Position numbers and translations under genes: made by a program. The notes under the pieces were generated by a model. The model saw only the letters and a list, made by a program, of their open reading frames with translations. It did not search any database and was not told the DNA's origin. A stretch of DNA of 64,000 nucleotides from Bartonella bacilliformis Ver097 (GTDB lineage: Bacteria; Pseudomonadota; Alphaproteobacteria; Rhizobiales; Rhizobiaceae): positions 1 through 64,000 of the forward strand of contig NZ_KL503807.1 in assembly GCF_000709795.1 (NCBI RefSeq). The letters are read 5' to 3'. The number at the start of each line of letters is the position of its first letter. The stretch's first letter is position 1. This document shows, piece after piece, positions 29,076 through 38,634 of this stretch.

Positions 29076-30318
29076 CTTCAAGAGAAAGATCCACAAGTGA
29101 CGAATCCTCCAACAAAAATCGTTTAAAAAATTGCCTTGATTCATTTTGTCCACTCTGATCGTTATGATCAAATGCCTGATGCTGTCCATGAGAATTTTGT
29201 TCGCTATTATTTTGCCTTACCCCCTGATCCATCTGTGACAACTGACCTGATTGAGCATTTTTATCAATAATGGTAACTGACAAGCGGCCACCATCATGAA
29301 TATGCGCCTTTTCTAAGATGAGGATCAACATTTCTTGATTATGGGCTAAAAGGCGCGCTGTTTCTTGATGCTGAGCTTGTAATTCAACATGAAGCCCCTG
29401 TGTAGTCATCCGCAACTTTGCATCAATCGAGCCAAGTTCAACAGGTGTGAGCTTTAAATGCAAAAGCTGCACATGACCAACCTTCTTATTCAAAGTGACA
29501 TGAACATCACTGAATTGGCTAATGAAATTTGGTTTTTCTTGTTGCATAGCAACATTATCACCCATTTTAAAATCCCCAAGAAACAGAGATTTTGCGGTCT
29601 CCACATCAAAACGCACTGTTGAAGATTCACTGCCCCGTATTAAACTGTGTGTGAAATTTTGTGTAAAATGCTGTGCATGCTTATGGACCTTCAGATTTTT
29701 TTCCTTTATACTTGTTTGAGTATCTTCCTCAACGCTCTCTGCTTTCTGCATATTTGCAATCCATTGCTCTCCCCTGTTACCCCTTATAGCGGAGTGACCA
29801 CGCTCGTTTTCTGTAAATTCACCAATTTTCTTTTCAATGATTTCTTGTTTTACAAATTGTTGAGATAAACATAGCGGATGCTCCTCACCCTGAAGTGCAA
29901 CACTTTTCTGCATGTTTGAACGCGAATGCTTTGCTTTTAAAGCTTTATCTGAAACTTCTTCTTCTGTTTGCAGCCATAAGAAATCTTTATTCACCTCCTC
30001 TTGCTCTGCTTCATCTTGATTGATCACCTTTTCAAACGCTTTGTTTGTGTGATGCTTTTCGTCTTTTTTGTCCAACACTCTATTAAACGTCGATGCAGAA
30101 GAAGATGTAGCCGCATTTGATTCTAGCATCCCTTCCGTTATCTGCATCGGTGATGAATTATGAGAAAAATGCTTTTTATCGCGGTTAACCAGTGCTCCAA
30201 ATTCTTGATCAAACTGATTATCTATATCCCCTTGTGCCCTTTCCAATTGTGCTGAAATCTTATTCACTGGAGACATGAGCGCAGAAAGAAAACCACTCAA
30301 TCCATCAATATTGATCAT
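29038..30318 (-). CDS. fliK: flagellar hook-length control protein FliK (MotD)
   Basis: FliK measures hook length and switches export specificity from hook to filament. The 426-residue frame has a long, polar, poorly conserved N-terminal region. The typical C-terminal Flg_hook domain follows, including VQLLHLKLTPVELGSIDAKL and LHVELQAQHQETARLLAHNQ. Known rhizobial orthologues were first named MotD. The start shares one base with the motC stop (TAATG). The 3' end overlaps the lytic transglycosylase gene. Confidence 0.92.
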   Translation of the reverse strand: MINIDGLSGFLSALMSPVNKISAQLERAQGDIDNQFDQEFGALVNRDKKHFSHNSSPMQITEGMLESNAATSSSASTFNRVLDKKDEKHHTNKAFEKVINQDEAEQEEVNKDFLWLQTEEEVSDKALKAKHSRSNMQKSVALQGEEHPLCLSQQFVKQEIIEKKIGEFTENERGHSAIRGNRGEQWIANMQKAESVEEDTQTSIKEKNLKVHKHAQHFTQNFTHSLIRGSESSTVRFDVETAKSLFLGDFKMGDNVAMQQEKPNFISQFSDVHVTLNKKVGHVQLLHLKLTPVELGSIDAKLRMTTQGLHVELQAQHQETARLLAHNQEMLILILEKAHIHDGGRLSVTIIDKNAQSGQLSQMDQGVRQNNSEQNSHGQHQAFDHNDQSGQNESRQFFKRFLLEDSSLVDLSLEDVHPRNSRRLVV

Positions 30319-31685
30319 TATATCTTCTCTCCTAATAATTTGTCGATGGCATCTATCTTCTTTCGTGTTTGTTCGATAAATTGATCTGTCTCTGTTGCAA
30401 TAGAAAGCAAATCACTTTGTTGTCCACCGCGTCTCTTTGACTGTGTCTTTAGTGTTTCTTGGCTTTGCGACGGTGTAAACTCTTGTGTCTCAACAACTTG
30501 AAGATTATTCGATAAAGAAGAAGAAACCCTGTCTGCTATAGCTTGCGCAGCAGTCAATAAAGGGCGATCTCTTTCTGATAAATCTTTGCTAGAAATAGTC
30601 TTCAACATCTGTGCTGCTTTTTCTGCTGTCACTGAGCTAGCTAAACTCGCAGCATAATAAAGATGGATAGGGGCATCGTTAACATTCAGTTTATGCGCCA
30701 ATATAAGAGCTTTTTGAGCACTCAGTTTCACTCTTTCCATGCGTGCATCAATCAATGCTGCACGGCTCACTTCCGTATATGTCATCAATTGCAGTATTGT
30801 CGGTGCATATGAAACCAATGTTTCGAATTGCTCATCGCTTAAGCTTTTTTCAATGCGTGGAATAACAAGTCTAAACTCACTCCAAAAATTATTCGCATAG
30901 GGTGATTTTTCAAACCGATTTGCATAATTGCGTACTAACAACACCAAAAGTTCTGCCTTCTCAAGCGTTGCAGCAACCCTAAGTTCACGACGAATTGCAC
31001 TCTCTTCAAACAAAGTTCCTGGAGCTAAAAGCCTAACTTGATTAAGTTGTTTTAAAGCCAAAGCAGGATCTTTTTCACTGGTATTTGTAACAGTAGAGAG
31101 CACAATGGATAAAAATAAAGCATGGGGAAGTGACTGAAGCTCTTGATCGCTCAAATTTGCAAAAGCTCTAAAAAATTCCTCTCTTTTATGAGACGTATAG
31201 GCCAAAGCACCTGTTATCAAATTTTGAGCAATCACTCCTTGCCCATAATCTTCTAAAATTATCCTAACAACCCGAGGATTTCCGCCATTTAAAAGATAGA
31301 TCAATAAGGCATAAAGATTATGCTCATCTTGCCAAACATCAGGACTAAGAGTTAAAAATTTTTCACCAATCTCTCTTAAAAGTTCTGGTTGTTTCTGTAA
31401 TGCCCCTTCCTGACCTGACATAATTTTGTCTTGTAAATTTTGTAAGGAACGAACAAGCTGTATAGGCTGAGATAAAATAATCCTTGATGAAGTAGAAGAT
31501 TTTTCCTCTGAAACAGATAAATCTTCAGAAGGAAGAGCTGCTTGGGCGACAAAAACCTCTCCAAATTTTGTGTCAGTTGCTGTTTCGACTTGTTGTAAAG
31601 AGGCCTCTACTCTTTGCGGACATATCGCTTGAATCAAAACAAAAAAAAGCAAAAGACAAACACTCTGTATCCTTCTCATCATCAT
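30318..31685 (-). CDS. motC: periplasmic motility protein MotC
   Basis: MotC is a periplasmic protein of rhizobial motility that interacts with MotB and helps gate the stator. The 455 residues begin with a signal peptide (RRIQSVCLLLFFVLIQAICP) and continue as a helical repeat-like chain with conserved SPDVWQDEHNLYALLIYLLNGGNPRVVR and KLNVNDAPIHLYYAASLASSV. It lies between motB and fliK, exactly as in Sinorhizobium and Brucella. Its proposed chaperone MotE is encoded in the other minus-strand block. Confidence 0.92.
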   Translation of the reverse strand: MMMRRIQSVCLLLFFVLIQAICPQRVEASLQQVETATDTKFGEVFVAQAALPSEDLSVSEEKSSTSSRIILSQPIQLVRSLQNLQDKIMSGQEGALQKQPELLREIGEKFLTLSPDVWQDEHNLYALLIYLLNGGNPRVVRIILEDYGQGVIAQNLITGALAYTSHKREEFFRAFANLSDQELQSLPHALFLSIVLSTVTNTSEKDPALALKQLNQVRLLAPGTLFEESAIRRELRVAATLEKAELLVLLVRNYANRFEKSPYANNFWSEFRLVIPRIEKSLSDEQFETLVSYAPTILQLMTYTEVSRAALIDARMERVKLSAQKALILAHKLNVNDAPIHLYYAASLASSVTAEKAAQMLKTISSKDLSERDRPLLTAAQAIADRVSSSLSNNLQVVETQEFTPSQSQETLKTQSKRRGGQQSDLLSIATETDQFIEQTRKKIDAIDKLLGEKI

Positions 31686-31765
31686 GGTACCTTATTCTTT
31701 TTTGGGGACAAACCCAAGTTGAATAGGCTTTTCGGATGACTTTTAAATGCTAGCACCTTTTGCAT

Positions 31766-32845
31766 CTATTCACCATTTGGGGTGCGTATAAAAATAGAGA
31801 TACGCCGATTTTCAGCAGCATATGGATCTGCCGTATTTTTTAAATCTCGATCTGCATACCCTTCAACCCGCAAAATCCGTTTTTCATCCAAACCACCCCG
31901 CACTAACATGTAATAAGCCATTTGCGCCCGTGCTGTTGAAAGCTGCCAATTATCACGATTAGCACTACGGTAAGGTCGAGAATCTGTATGGCCACTAATG
32001 ATAACATCTCCCTGATGCTTTGCGATAATTTTTGCCATCTCGCCAATCATTTCAACCGTTTCTACTGTCGGAACAGAGGAACCCACTCTAAACATCTCAC
32101 GTTGGGGCTGGTCCATTAATTCAATAATAACACCTTCTCTCGTTGGCTCGACATAAACCGATACATGATGATCATTGACTGTTTCTTTCATAAAATCCGT
32201 CAATTCTTTCGCAAAATCGAGCGATTCTTGAGAAGGAAGAAAATTCTCCTGTGCAAGCTGTTGGAAGGCTAATGGTGTCTCTGCTTTAACCAACGCATTA
32301 GATACCGAATGTTGATTCCAATAATTTAATGAAAATGGATCATAATAATCGGTTCCGACCTTTGAAGTTTCTTTTGAATCACCATTTTCTTGTTCCATCG
32401 ACATGCTATTTTCTGTATTCTTATCAGAATGATCTTTCACGGTTCGTTTTACATCAACTATCTTTTCTAACCCTGTGTAGGGATCACGCATTAGCTCTGC
32501 TTCTTCTGCGAAATTAAGCTGACCATTTTCTGATTGTGCTCCTTCTCCAAGTTTTGGATCAACAAAAGATGTGTTGTCATTTTCAGCATCATTTTGCTTA
32601 ACACCACGAATAGTTGTTTCATGATCCACGAGTTTGATAGGATTAAAATAATTTGCAATAACGGCTTTTTCTTCCTCATCCTTTGCATTAACTAACCACA
32701 TCACAAGAAAAAGCGCCATCATTGCTGTCATAAAATCGGCATAAGCAATCTTCCAAACACCGCCATGATGATCATCATGATCATCATGGCCACCACGACG
32801 AACGATAATAATTTCAGAATGCGTGTGTTGATCTTCTGATTTCAC
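31766..32845 (-). CDS. motB: flagellar stator protein MotB
   Basis: MotB forms the proton channel with MotA and anchors the stator to peptidoglycan. The single membrane segment is KIAYADFMTAMMALFLVMWL, and Asp37 is the proton-carrying residue. The C-terminal OmpA-like domain holds SGHTDSRPYRSANRDNWQLSTARAQM. The N-terminus has an unusual His/Asp run, GGHDDHDDHHGG (residues 18-29). The 359-residue length is normal for rhizobia. The start overlaps the end of the FliH-like gene by four bases. Confidence 0.96.
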   Translation of the reverse strand: MKSEDQHTHSEIIIVRRGGHDDHDDHHGGVWKIAYADFMTAMMALFLVMWLVNAKDEEEKAVIANYFNPIKLVDHETTIRGVKQNDAENDNTSFVDPKLGEGAQSENGQLNFAEEAELMRDPYTGLEKIVDVKRTVKDHSDKNTENSMSMEQENGDSKETSKVGTDYYDPFSLNYWNQHSVSNALVKAETPLAFQQLAQENFLPSQESLDFAKELTDFMKETVNDHHVSVYVEPTREGVIIELMDQPQREMFRVGSSVPTVETVEMIGEMAKIIAKHQGDVIISGHTDSRPYRSANRDNWQLSTARAQMAYYMLVRGGLDEKRILRVEGYADRDLKNTADPYAAENRRISIFIRTPNGE

Positions 32846-33603
32846 CGAATCAACTCCTGTAATGACGCTAGTAACGAAGAAAGCTGCGTAGCGACAACCA
32901 CTTCACCACGACGCAAACGTATCTCGGTGCTGTTGGTTGGGTGAAATTCAAATTGAGATGAATTAAATCCCTGCTGCTTTTTGAGCTGCTCAAAAAGTTT
33001 TTCATTGCCTTCAAGAATCAAAAACTGATTTGCATCGACAACTTGCCCTGCTAGCTTTGCAGCAAATTGCTTCAACACGTCTTGTGTCATCTTCTCACCT
33101 ATAAAGCCAGAGAGAATCTGTGCAATATCCTGAGCAATTTCTTGACGTAAATTCGCCAAACCTTCTGTTAATTGGTGATGCATATCAGCACCTAAAGCTT
33201 CAATTGCACTATCCTTTGCTATTTCAAGAGCTTTTATATGCTCTTCTTCCATGCGTTTTTTTTCAGCTGCAAAATGCGTTTGCAACTTTTCTGTTGTTTC
33301 CTGCACTGCTTGGTGAACAACTTCTTGTTGCAGCACATGAACATCAATAGTTTTTTCAGCATTCACGTGGAGAGGTAAGATATCTTCCATATTGTCTTCT
33401 GAAAAAACAACGCCAGATAATGAAAATGCTTCATGCCCTTCATCTTCACACGTCCTCTTAGCTTGCTCAGCAAAAGACAGAATTTTTTCCTCTTCATCAA
33501 CGACATGTCGTTGTGAAAAATCATTAAGAACGGAAGAAAATGGCAAACTTGCCTTTCCTTGAAATTCTTCACTTGTCTTTTCCATTCTATTGATCACATT
33601 CAT
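32842..33603 (-). CDS. FliH-like coiled-coil flagellar protein
   Basis: This 253-residue acidic protein lies between fliF and motB, where rhizobia and Brucella have a poorly named ORF. Residues 85-150 are strongly helical (QEVVHQAVQETTEKLQTHFAAEKKRMEEE). The C-terminal part (EFHPTNSTEIRLRRGEVVVATQLSSLLASLQEL) resembles the end of FliH, the regulator of the FliI ATPase. No other FliH candidate is seen in this window. I therefore infer a divergent FliH, but by pattern only. Translational coupling to motB supports a flagellar role. Confidence 0.65.
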   Translation of the reverse strand: MNVINRMEKTSEEFQGKASLPFSSVLNDFSQRHVVDEEEKILSFAEQAKRTCEDEGHEAFSLSGVVFSEDNMEDILPLHVNAEKTIDVHVLQQEVVHQAVQETTEKLQTHFAAEKKRMEEEHIKALEIAKDSAIEALGADMHHQLTEGLANLRQEIAQDIAQILSGFIGEKMTQDVLKQFAAKLAGQVVDANQFLILEGNEKLFEQLKKQQGFNSSQFEFHPTNSTEIRLRRGEVVVATQLSSLLASLQELIR

Positions 33604-33624
33604 TCAGCATTGCATTCTATAAAT

Positions 33625-35367
33625 CTAAACAGGCTGTGCAGTTGTATCATTAACCCATTCACGTAAAATCCCAGCAAAACGCTCTTCATCCATATCTATC
33701 ATTTTTTCTAAACGATTTTGTGGGGGAACACGCATACGATTGCGTAAATCACGTAGTATATCATCATTTGTTTTTGTTACCCCACCAAAACCGACAGCAG
33801 CTTGCGATTGATTATCCAAAGCAGGCATAGTACTTAAGCCAACCAAAGCATTTTCACCACTATTACGAGCTTTTTGTCCTTCACGCATTTCACGCATTAA
33901 GGGGCGTACACCTAAAAACAAAATCAACAGAACAGCAATCACCAATGCAACACCATTGACCACACCAGGTATATAACGTGACACGGATTCCCAAAGAGGT
34001 GTTTCAACAGGTGTCAAATCAGCACCATTATGACCAATGAAATCAACAGCTGTTACATTGATGACATCACCACGATTTAAGTCAAGCCCTGCAGCAGCTG
34101 AAACCATTTGTTGAATACGGGTTACTTGGTCATTAATAAAATCTTCAGAAACTGTCGTTTCCCCATTTGCAGGTACTAAACGTGTACGATCTACCACAAT
34201 GGCAATAGCCAATTTTTTCACACTATAACCATCTCTAACCGTAGAGATAATTTTAGAATTAATTTCATAATTGGTTGTTTCTTCACGACGGTCTTTTTTA
34301 TCTGTTGACGTTTCTCCACCACCATTAGCAATTTCTTCTTGCGGAATATTTTGCTCGACTCCAACAGCATCACTGTTGCGACTATTTTGGCTATCTGCTT
34401 GATCACGCACAGAACGTATAGAACGTACAACTTGCGATTCCGGATCAAAAATTGTTTCATTGATTTGACGACGATCTGTATCTAAAGCCACTTGCACACT
34501 GGTTTGGAAATGGTCAAGCCCAAGATAAGGAACTAATTGCTTACGAATATTGGCATCAATTTGCGATGCAACTTGATGTTCTAGTGAAGCCATGACAATA
34601 GGTACCCCATTGATGGCATCAACCCCAGAAGCTAACATCTGTCCACGTGTGTCCATCACCGTTACTGAACTTGCTTCAAGCGAAGGAACAGCGGCTGCCA
34701 CTAAATGTCGAATAGATTGAGCAGATTCGACTGAAAAACCGCCATCCGTACGAATCACAACAGAGGCTGTAGGCTTTTGATTGGCCCGACGAAAAGATCC
34801 TTTATCAGGTAAAACAATATGGACACGTGCAGCCTTTACACCCTGCACAGCTTGAATTGTGCGCGCAATCTCGCCCTCTAAAGCACGTTGACGTGTGATT
34901 TCTTGCATGAAAGATGTTAACCCCAAGGACCCCATATTATCAAACAATTCATACCCTGCATTGTTCGATGTGGGAAGTCCTTTTTCTGCAAGGAACATTC
35001 GAACATGCTCTGCCTGCCCTACAGGAACCTGAACAGAACCCCCATCGGAAGAAACATCAAAAGCAATTCCTGCTTCCCCCAAAGCCATTCCTATACGGTT
35101 TACATCATCGCGAGAAAGACCAACATAAAGCGTTTCGTGAGAAGGACGCGTGAGATAAAAGCTGGAAAATAGAATCGTTCCAAAAAGCGTTACCCCAACC
35201 AAACCAAGCGCAATTAGACGCTTTGCCCCCAATTTATAAAGAGCACTCCCTGAAGAAGAAAGAAAAACAAAAAATTTATCAAGCATATATTTGTACCATT
35301 TTGTTTTAAAGAAAAAGCAATTACTACGTATAAATAAAGACAACACATTTAAGCTGTTGAGCGACAC
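33625..35367 (-). CDS. fliF: flagellar MS-ring protein FliF
   Basis: FliF builds the MS ring in the inner membrane, on which export gate and switch assemble. Features are a membrane segment (IALGLVGVTLFGTILFSSFYL), the ring-building domains with YELFDNMGSLGLTSFMQEITRQRALEGEIARTI, a polar periplasmic loop, a second membrane segment (VVNGVALVIAVLLILFLGV) and a C-terminal FliG-binding tail ending MIDMDEERFAGILREWVND. The GTG chosen has GAGGGG six bases upstream and gives 580 residues. The ATG at 35286 (LDKFFVFLSSSG) matches the family N-terminus better, so the real protein may be 27 residues shorter. Confidence 0.95.
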   Translation of the reverse strand: MSLNSLNVLSLFIRSNCFFFKTKWYKYMLDKFFVFLSSSGSALYKLGAKRLIALGLVGVTLFGTILFSSFYLTRPSHETLYVGLSRDDVNRIGMALGEAGIAFDVSSDGGSVQVPVGQAEHVRMFLAEKGLPTSNNAGYELFDNMGSLGLTSFMQEITRQRALEGEIARTIQAVQGVKAARVHIVLPDKGSFRRANQKPTASVVIRTDGGFSVESAQSIRHLVAAAVPSLEASSVTVMDTRGQMLASGVDAINGVPIVMASLEHQVASQIDANIRKQLVPYLGLDHFQTSVQVALDTDRRQINETIFDPESQVVRSIRSVRDQADSQNSRNSDAVGVEQNIPQEEIANGGGETSTDKKDRREETTNYEINSKIISTVRDGYSVKKLAIAIVVDRTRLVPANGETTVSEDFINDQVTRIQQMVSAAAGLDLNRGDVINVTAVDFIGHNGADLTPVETPLWESVSRYIPGVVNGVALVIAVLLILFLGVRPLMREMREGQKARNSGENALVGLSTMPALDNQSQAAVGFGGVTKTNDDILRDLRNRMRVPPQNRLEKMIDMDEERFAGILREWVNDTTAQPV

Positions 35368-35788
35368 TTTTTCCCCTCATCATAAACAATAAAGCTTGTG
35401 CGAAAATGATGCGTATTTTTAGTGAAAAAATACATTCTTCTTCTGCATTATCCCCTTACAGAATCATAGTTTTAATGGAAATTGGATATCCATGTAGTCT
35501 TGTTTCAAAAGGCTCCATTGTATGAGGATACAAACTGCTAAGACCAACACTAAACGCAGATATATTCCGGCAATAATTTTCTGCAAAGAATAGATGATTG
35601 TTTTTAACGTTATTCTAAAAAAGATTTTTACAAAATGTATAGAGAAATACCCTCTAAATAGACGTTCACGAAATGTAACTGATTGACACAAAATAAAAAA
35701 GGAGATAGATCCAACCACGCTTAATGAGGGTACTCTATTTTTTGGGGGATATCTAATTTTTCAAAGAGCTCACTGAACATGTACAATC
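35368..35788. other. spacer upstream of fliF; probable fliF promoter and repeat motif
   Basis: No intact gene is visible. A minus-strand frame of 84 codons at 35464-35718 has a hydrophobic but family-less translation and I do not accept it. The 13-base sequence TTTGGGGGATATC at 35741-35753 recurs exactly upstream of the flagellin-like gene. The fliF promoter should lie in the left part. Confidence 0.4.
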
Positions 35789-35932
35789 GCTGCTAGCTTT
35801 TTAGGACTAGGTATCAACGTGTAATTATCTCCAAAATTCTCATTATATGGGGACATAAACCACAGACACAAACTGCAAAAGTCTGGTATCTCAGGTAATA
35901 GCTTCGCTGCTGGAATAGGGTATCGCTTCTAA
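35789..35932 (+). pseudogene. remnant of an autotransporter beta-barrel C-terminus
   Basis: Read on the plus strand this piece encodes the final barrel strands of an autotransporter: HRHKLQKSGISGNSFAAG then IGYRF and a stop. It matches the end of the next gene downstream almost residue for residue (HRHKLQKAGISGNSFSAG...RYRF). Upstream in the same frame AASFLGLGINV aligns with the GSFIEGGVGMSA segment, then a TAA stands where a Gln codon is expected (LSPKFSLYGDIN continues the match). Everything upstream of this tail has been lost. It shows that a further autotransporter copy once stood here. Confidence 0.8.
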
Positions 35933-36003
35933 TGATCTACCAGCAAATTTTTTTTGGGGGATGTTAATATAAAAGGATATTTTCTAAGTTTACATCTATG
36001 AAC

Positions 36004-36031
36004 GATTTATGCGTTCATGGACGCATAAATC
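36004..36031. promoter_or_regulatory. perfect 11-bp inverted repeat upstream of autotransporter gene
   Basis: GATTTATGCGT and ACGCATAAATC are exact complements separated by six bases (TCATGG). A TTGACA-like box at 36035-36040 follows closely, and a second small hairpin, CCCGGT/ACCGGG at 36062-36082, lies further down. The set precedes the autotransporter start by about 140 bases. It may be an operator with promoter, or a transcript-end structure of the dead copy upstream. Confidence 0.45.
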
Positions 36032-36174
36032 ATCATTGACATAAATTAATGACAATGATAGCCCGGTCAAACTTTTACCGGGGTACTTTATTTATCATTT
36101 TAAAGTACAAATTTTATCTTTCTTCTTTAACGAAAGAAGGAAGAAATGGGGATTATAATTTTTGGGGAATTTCA

Positions 36175-38634
36175 ATGAATAAAAAAGCTCTTTTATTGTG
36201 CACAGCAGCTGTTACCATGGCTCTGATGAATTTTAATTTCAATGCAAATGCAAAAACTCTTGTTGTTGAAGATGGAAGAACAGAAAATGTTAGTGATGAA
36301 ACCTATCACGCTACAAGCCCAGCAATGGAGGATAGCGCTATCCATGTAACAGATGGCACAGTTACCGGCACAAATATAACACTAACGAGCAATATAAACA
36401 GCACCGGTGTGTATATAGATGGGGCTAACAGTAAAGTTGAAATTAATAACGTAACAATTACTGGTAAAATTACAACTGGTTTTTTCGTCCAAAATGGTGG
36501 ACAAGCCACAATAAATGGTGGCTCTATCAATGTAGGGGCAATAGGTATACTCGTTACTTCTAACGATAATGTAGAACGACAAACTCTTGTTACTCTCAAT
36601 AATGTTGATGTTACAGCGAATATAGGTCTTCTATCGTCCCATCAAAACTCAAAAATCATCATGAATGGAGGAACAGTTACTGGAAACATGTTCGCATTTT
36701 CTGCATCAAACGGCGGAAACATTGAAGTGACAGGCGTTTCTGCAATAGCGGGTCAAATAGGTATACAGATTGCGCACGTATCCAGTAAAGTAAGTTTGAC
36801 CGATACAAAGCTTATTGTAGAAAATGGCATTGGCATTGGTGCTATTGGAGATATTGTCGGTGGCGAAGTGAACTTAAAAAATTCGGAAATCCGAGCCGAT
36901 ATTTTATTAAAATCCAGTACTTCTAATGAGTATCCCTCTAATTTTAAGCTAAAAGCAGAAAATTCAATTTTAGAAGGAGGTGTGCAATCTGAAGAACATG
37001 ATAAAATATCTTTCGACCTCACTAACACAACATGGTATTTAAAAATCAGTAATCAAAAAAATGGTGCACTATTTGATCTTCAGGATAGAACAGATTCTCG
37101 AGTTTCTGAACTTAAACTGAAAGATAGCAGCATTATTTTTAACGAACCCACGGGAGATGACTATCAGACATTATATATCGGCTCTAAGAAACCAACCTCA
37201 TTTGCAGAAGATTCCGACCAAGATAATAAAACCATAACCTATATCGCAGAAGGCAATGCACAAATTCATTTAAATACTGAATGGAGTAATGGTGAAAAAA
37301 TAGAGAATCAAAAAACTGATCGAGTTCTCATCGATGGTGATGTCTCAGGTACCACCATGGTTTACGTTAAAGTGAAGAATGATGGAGATGAAAACAAAGG
37401 CGAAGGTGACGCTGAAAATACTTCTATTCCTCGCAATCAAAAAGGTGTTTCCTTGATTCAAGTCTCTGGAAAAGCTAATGAAAACTCTTTCAAATTAGCA
37501 CATGGCTATGCCACATTAAATAATACGCCTTACAAATATATGCTCTATGGCTACGGAAAAAACTCCAGCAATGGGGGAGCCGATGCAGACCCAAATTTAG
37601 TTAGTGAAGGCGATGATTTCTGGGATTTCCGCTTACAAGAAGAATATATTGACCCTCATTCTGGTGTACAAGCTCTTGTTCCACAAGTAGCAAGCTATTT
37701 AATCTTGCCCAATGCCTTATTTTCTGCTGGCATCACCGATATAAATAATCAAAATACATTCTTATCGAATAGGCGCTCAGTTCCTCTTTATGTGATAGAG
37801 AATAAAAGGAACACCTTTCTCATATCTTCTTACAGCGATAGCCTCACCTTATCCTCTAACCGTAGTGCTTTAGAATATGGTTATGGCGCAGGTATGTATT
37901 ATGCTGCCTTACAAGCAAGTCTAGCATTGACAACACTGGAACATAAAAATTCTACCACATTTTTGGGTCTTTTAGGCACCTATGGTGAACTGTCTTTTAC
38001 GCCAAAGGATATGGAAGATTCTGACAAAAGTAAGCTGAATAAATGGTCACTCACCGCTTATGGCAGTACCCAATATAATAATGGAATGTATGTGGATACG
38101 TTGTTATCTTATGGTATTTTAAATGGATATATCACCAATGCTCTCATCGGCAATACAGCCAAATTGGATGGAACAAAGATGCTAAGCCTCTCCGCTACCA
38201 TTGGAAAACCACTGCAAACCGGCGTTGAAAATCTTGCCTTCGAACCACAAGCGCAACTTTCTTACCAGCATTTGAGTTTTGATACTATTGCAGATATCGA
38301 TGGCTTTGATGTTAAGGTAGGTTTGCCAGAACAATGGCTCATACGTATCGGCGGGCGTTTAATCAAAACGATCAATTCAGTTGAAAAAAGAGAGGCTTTT
38401 TCTTTCTATAGCAAATTGAATCTCATAAAAACTTTTGGTGATGAAGGCTCACTATGGATTGGCGATGAATTTCAGCGTGATTCAATGGGATCTTTTATTG
38501 AAGGTGGAGTAGGTATGAGTGCGCAGTTGTCTCAACATGTTTCATTGCATAGCGATATAAGCCATCGGCACAAGCTGCAAAAAGCAGGAATATCAGGAAA
38601 CAGCTTTTCTGCGGGAATGCGCTATCGTTTCTAA
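36175..38634 (+). CDS. pertactin-like autotransporter, medium size
   Basis: This surface-exposed type Va autotransporter has 819 residues from the ATG that follows GGGGAA. The signal peptide is MNKKALLLCTAAVTMALMNF, cut near NANA. A short beta-helix passenger follows, with NNVTITGKITTGFFVQNGG, KIIMNGGTVTGN and NLKNSEIRADILLK. The linker has the same order as in the giant autotransporter (DYQTLYIG, NQKTDRVLIDGDVSGTT). The barrel covers the last 270 or so residues and ends MRYRF with a terminal Phe. A longer frame reaches 36049 but lacks a signal peptide. It is flanked by the dead copy and by another autotransporter gene. Confidence 0.93.
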   Translation: MNKKALLLCTAAVTMALMNFNFNANAKTLVVEDGRTENVSDETYHATSPAMEDSAIHVTDGTVTGTNITLTSNINSTGVYIDGANSKVEINNVTITGKITTGFFVQNGGQATINGGSINVGAIGILVTSNDNVERQTLVTLNNVDVTANIGLLSSHQNSKIIMNGGTVTGNMFAFSASNGGNIEVTGVSAIAGQIGIQIAHVSSKVSLTDTKLIVENGIGIGAIGDIVGGEVNLKNSEIRADILLKSSTSNEYPSNFKLKAENSILEGGVQSEEHDKISFDLTNTTWYLKISNQKNGALFDLQDRTDSRVSELKLKDSSIIFNEPTGDDYQTLYIGSKKPTSFAEDSDQDNKTITYIAEGNAQIHLNTEWSNGEKIENQKTDRVLIDGDVSGTTMVYVKVKNDGDENKGEGDAENTSIPRNQKGVSLIQVSGKANENSFKLAHGYATLNNTPYKYMLYGYGKNSSNGGADADPNLVSEGDDFWDFRLQEEYIDPHSGVQALVPQVASYLILPNALFSAGITDINNQNTFLSNRRSVPLYVIENKRNTFLISSYSDSLTLSSNRSALEYGYGAGMYYAALQASLALTTLEHKNSTTFLGLLGTYGELSFTPKDMEDSDKSKLNKWSLTAYGSTQYNNGMYVDTLLSYGILNGYITNALIGNTAKLDGTKMLSLSATIGKPLQTGVENLAFEPQAQLSYQHLSFDTIADIDGFDVKVGLPEQWLIRIGGRLIKTINSVEKREAFSFYSKLNLIKTFGDEGSLWIGDEFQRDSMGSFIEGGVGMSAQLSQHVSLHSDISHRHKLQKAGISGNSFSAGMRYRF

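Noticed and set aside
35464..35718. 84-codon minus-strand frame between fliF and the autotransporter remnant
   Set aside because: Translation is a mix of hydrophobic stretches without family or signal-peptide logic, no ribosome site, and the region contains relics; likely chance.
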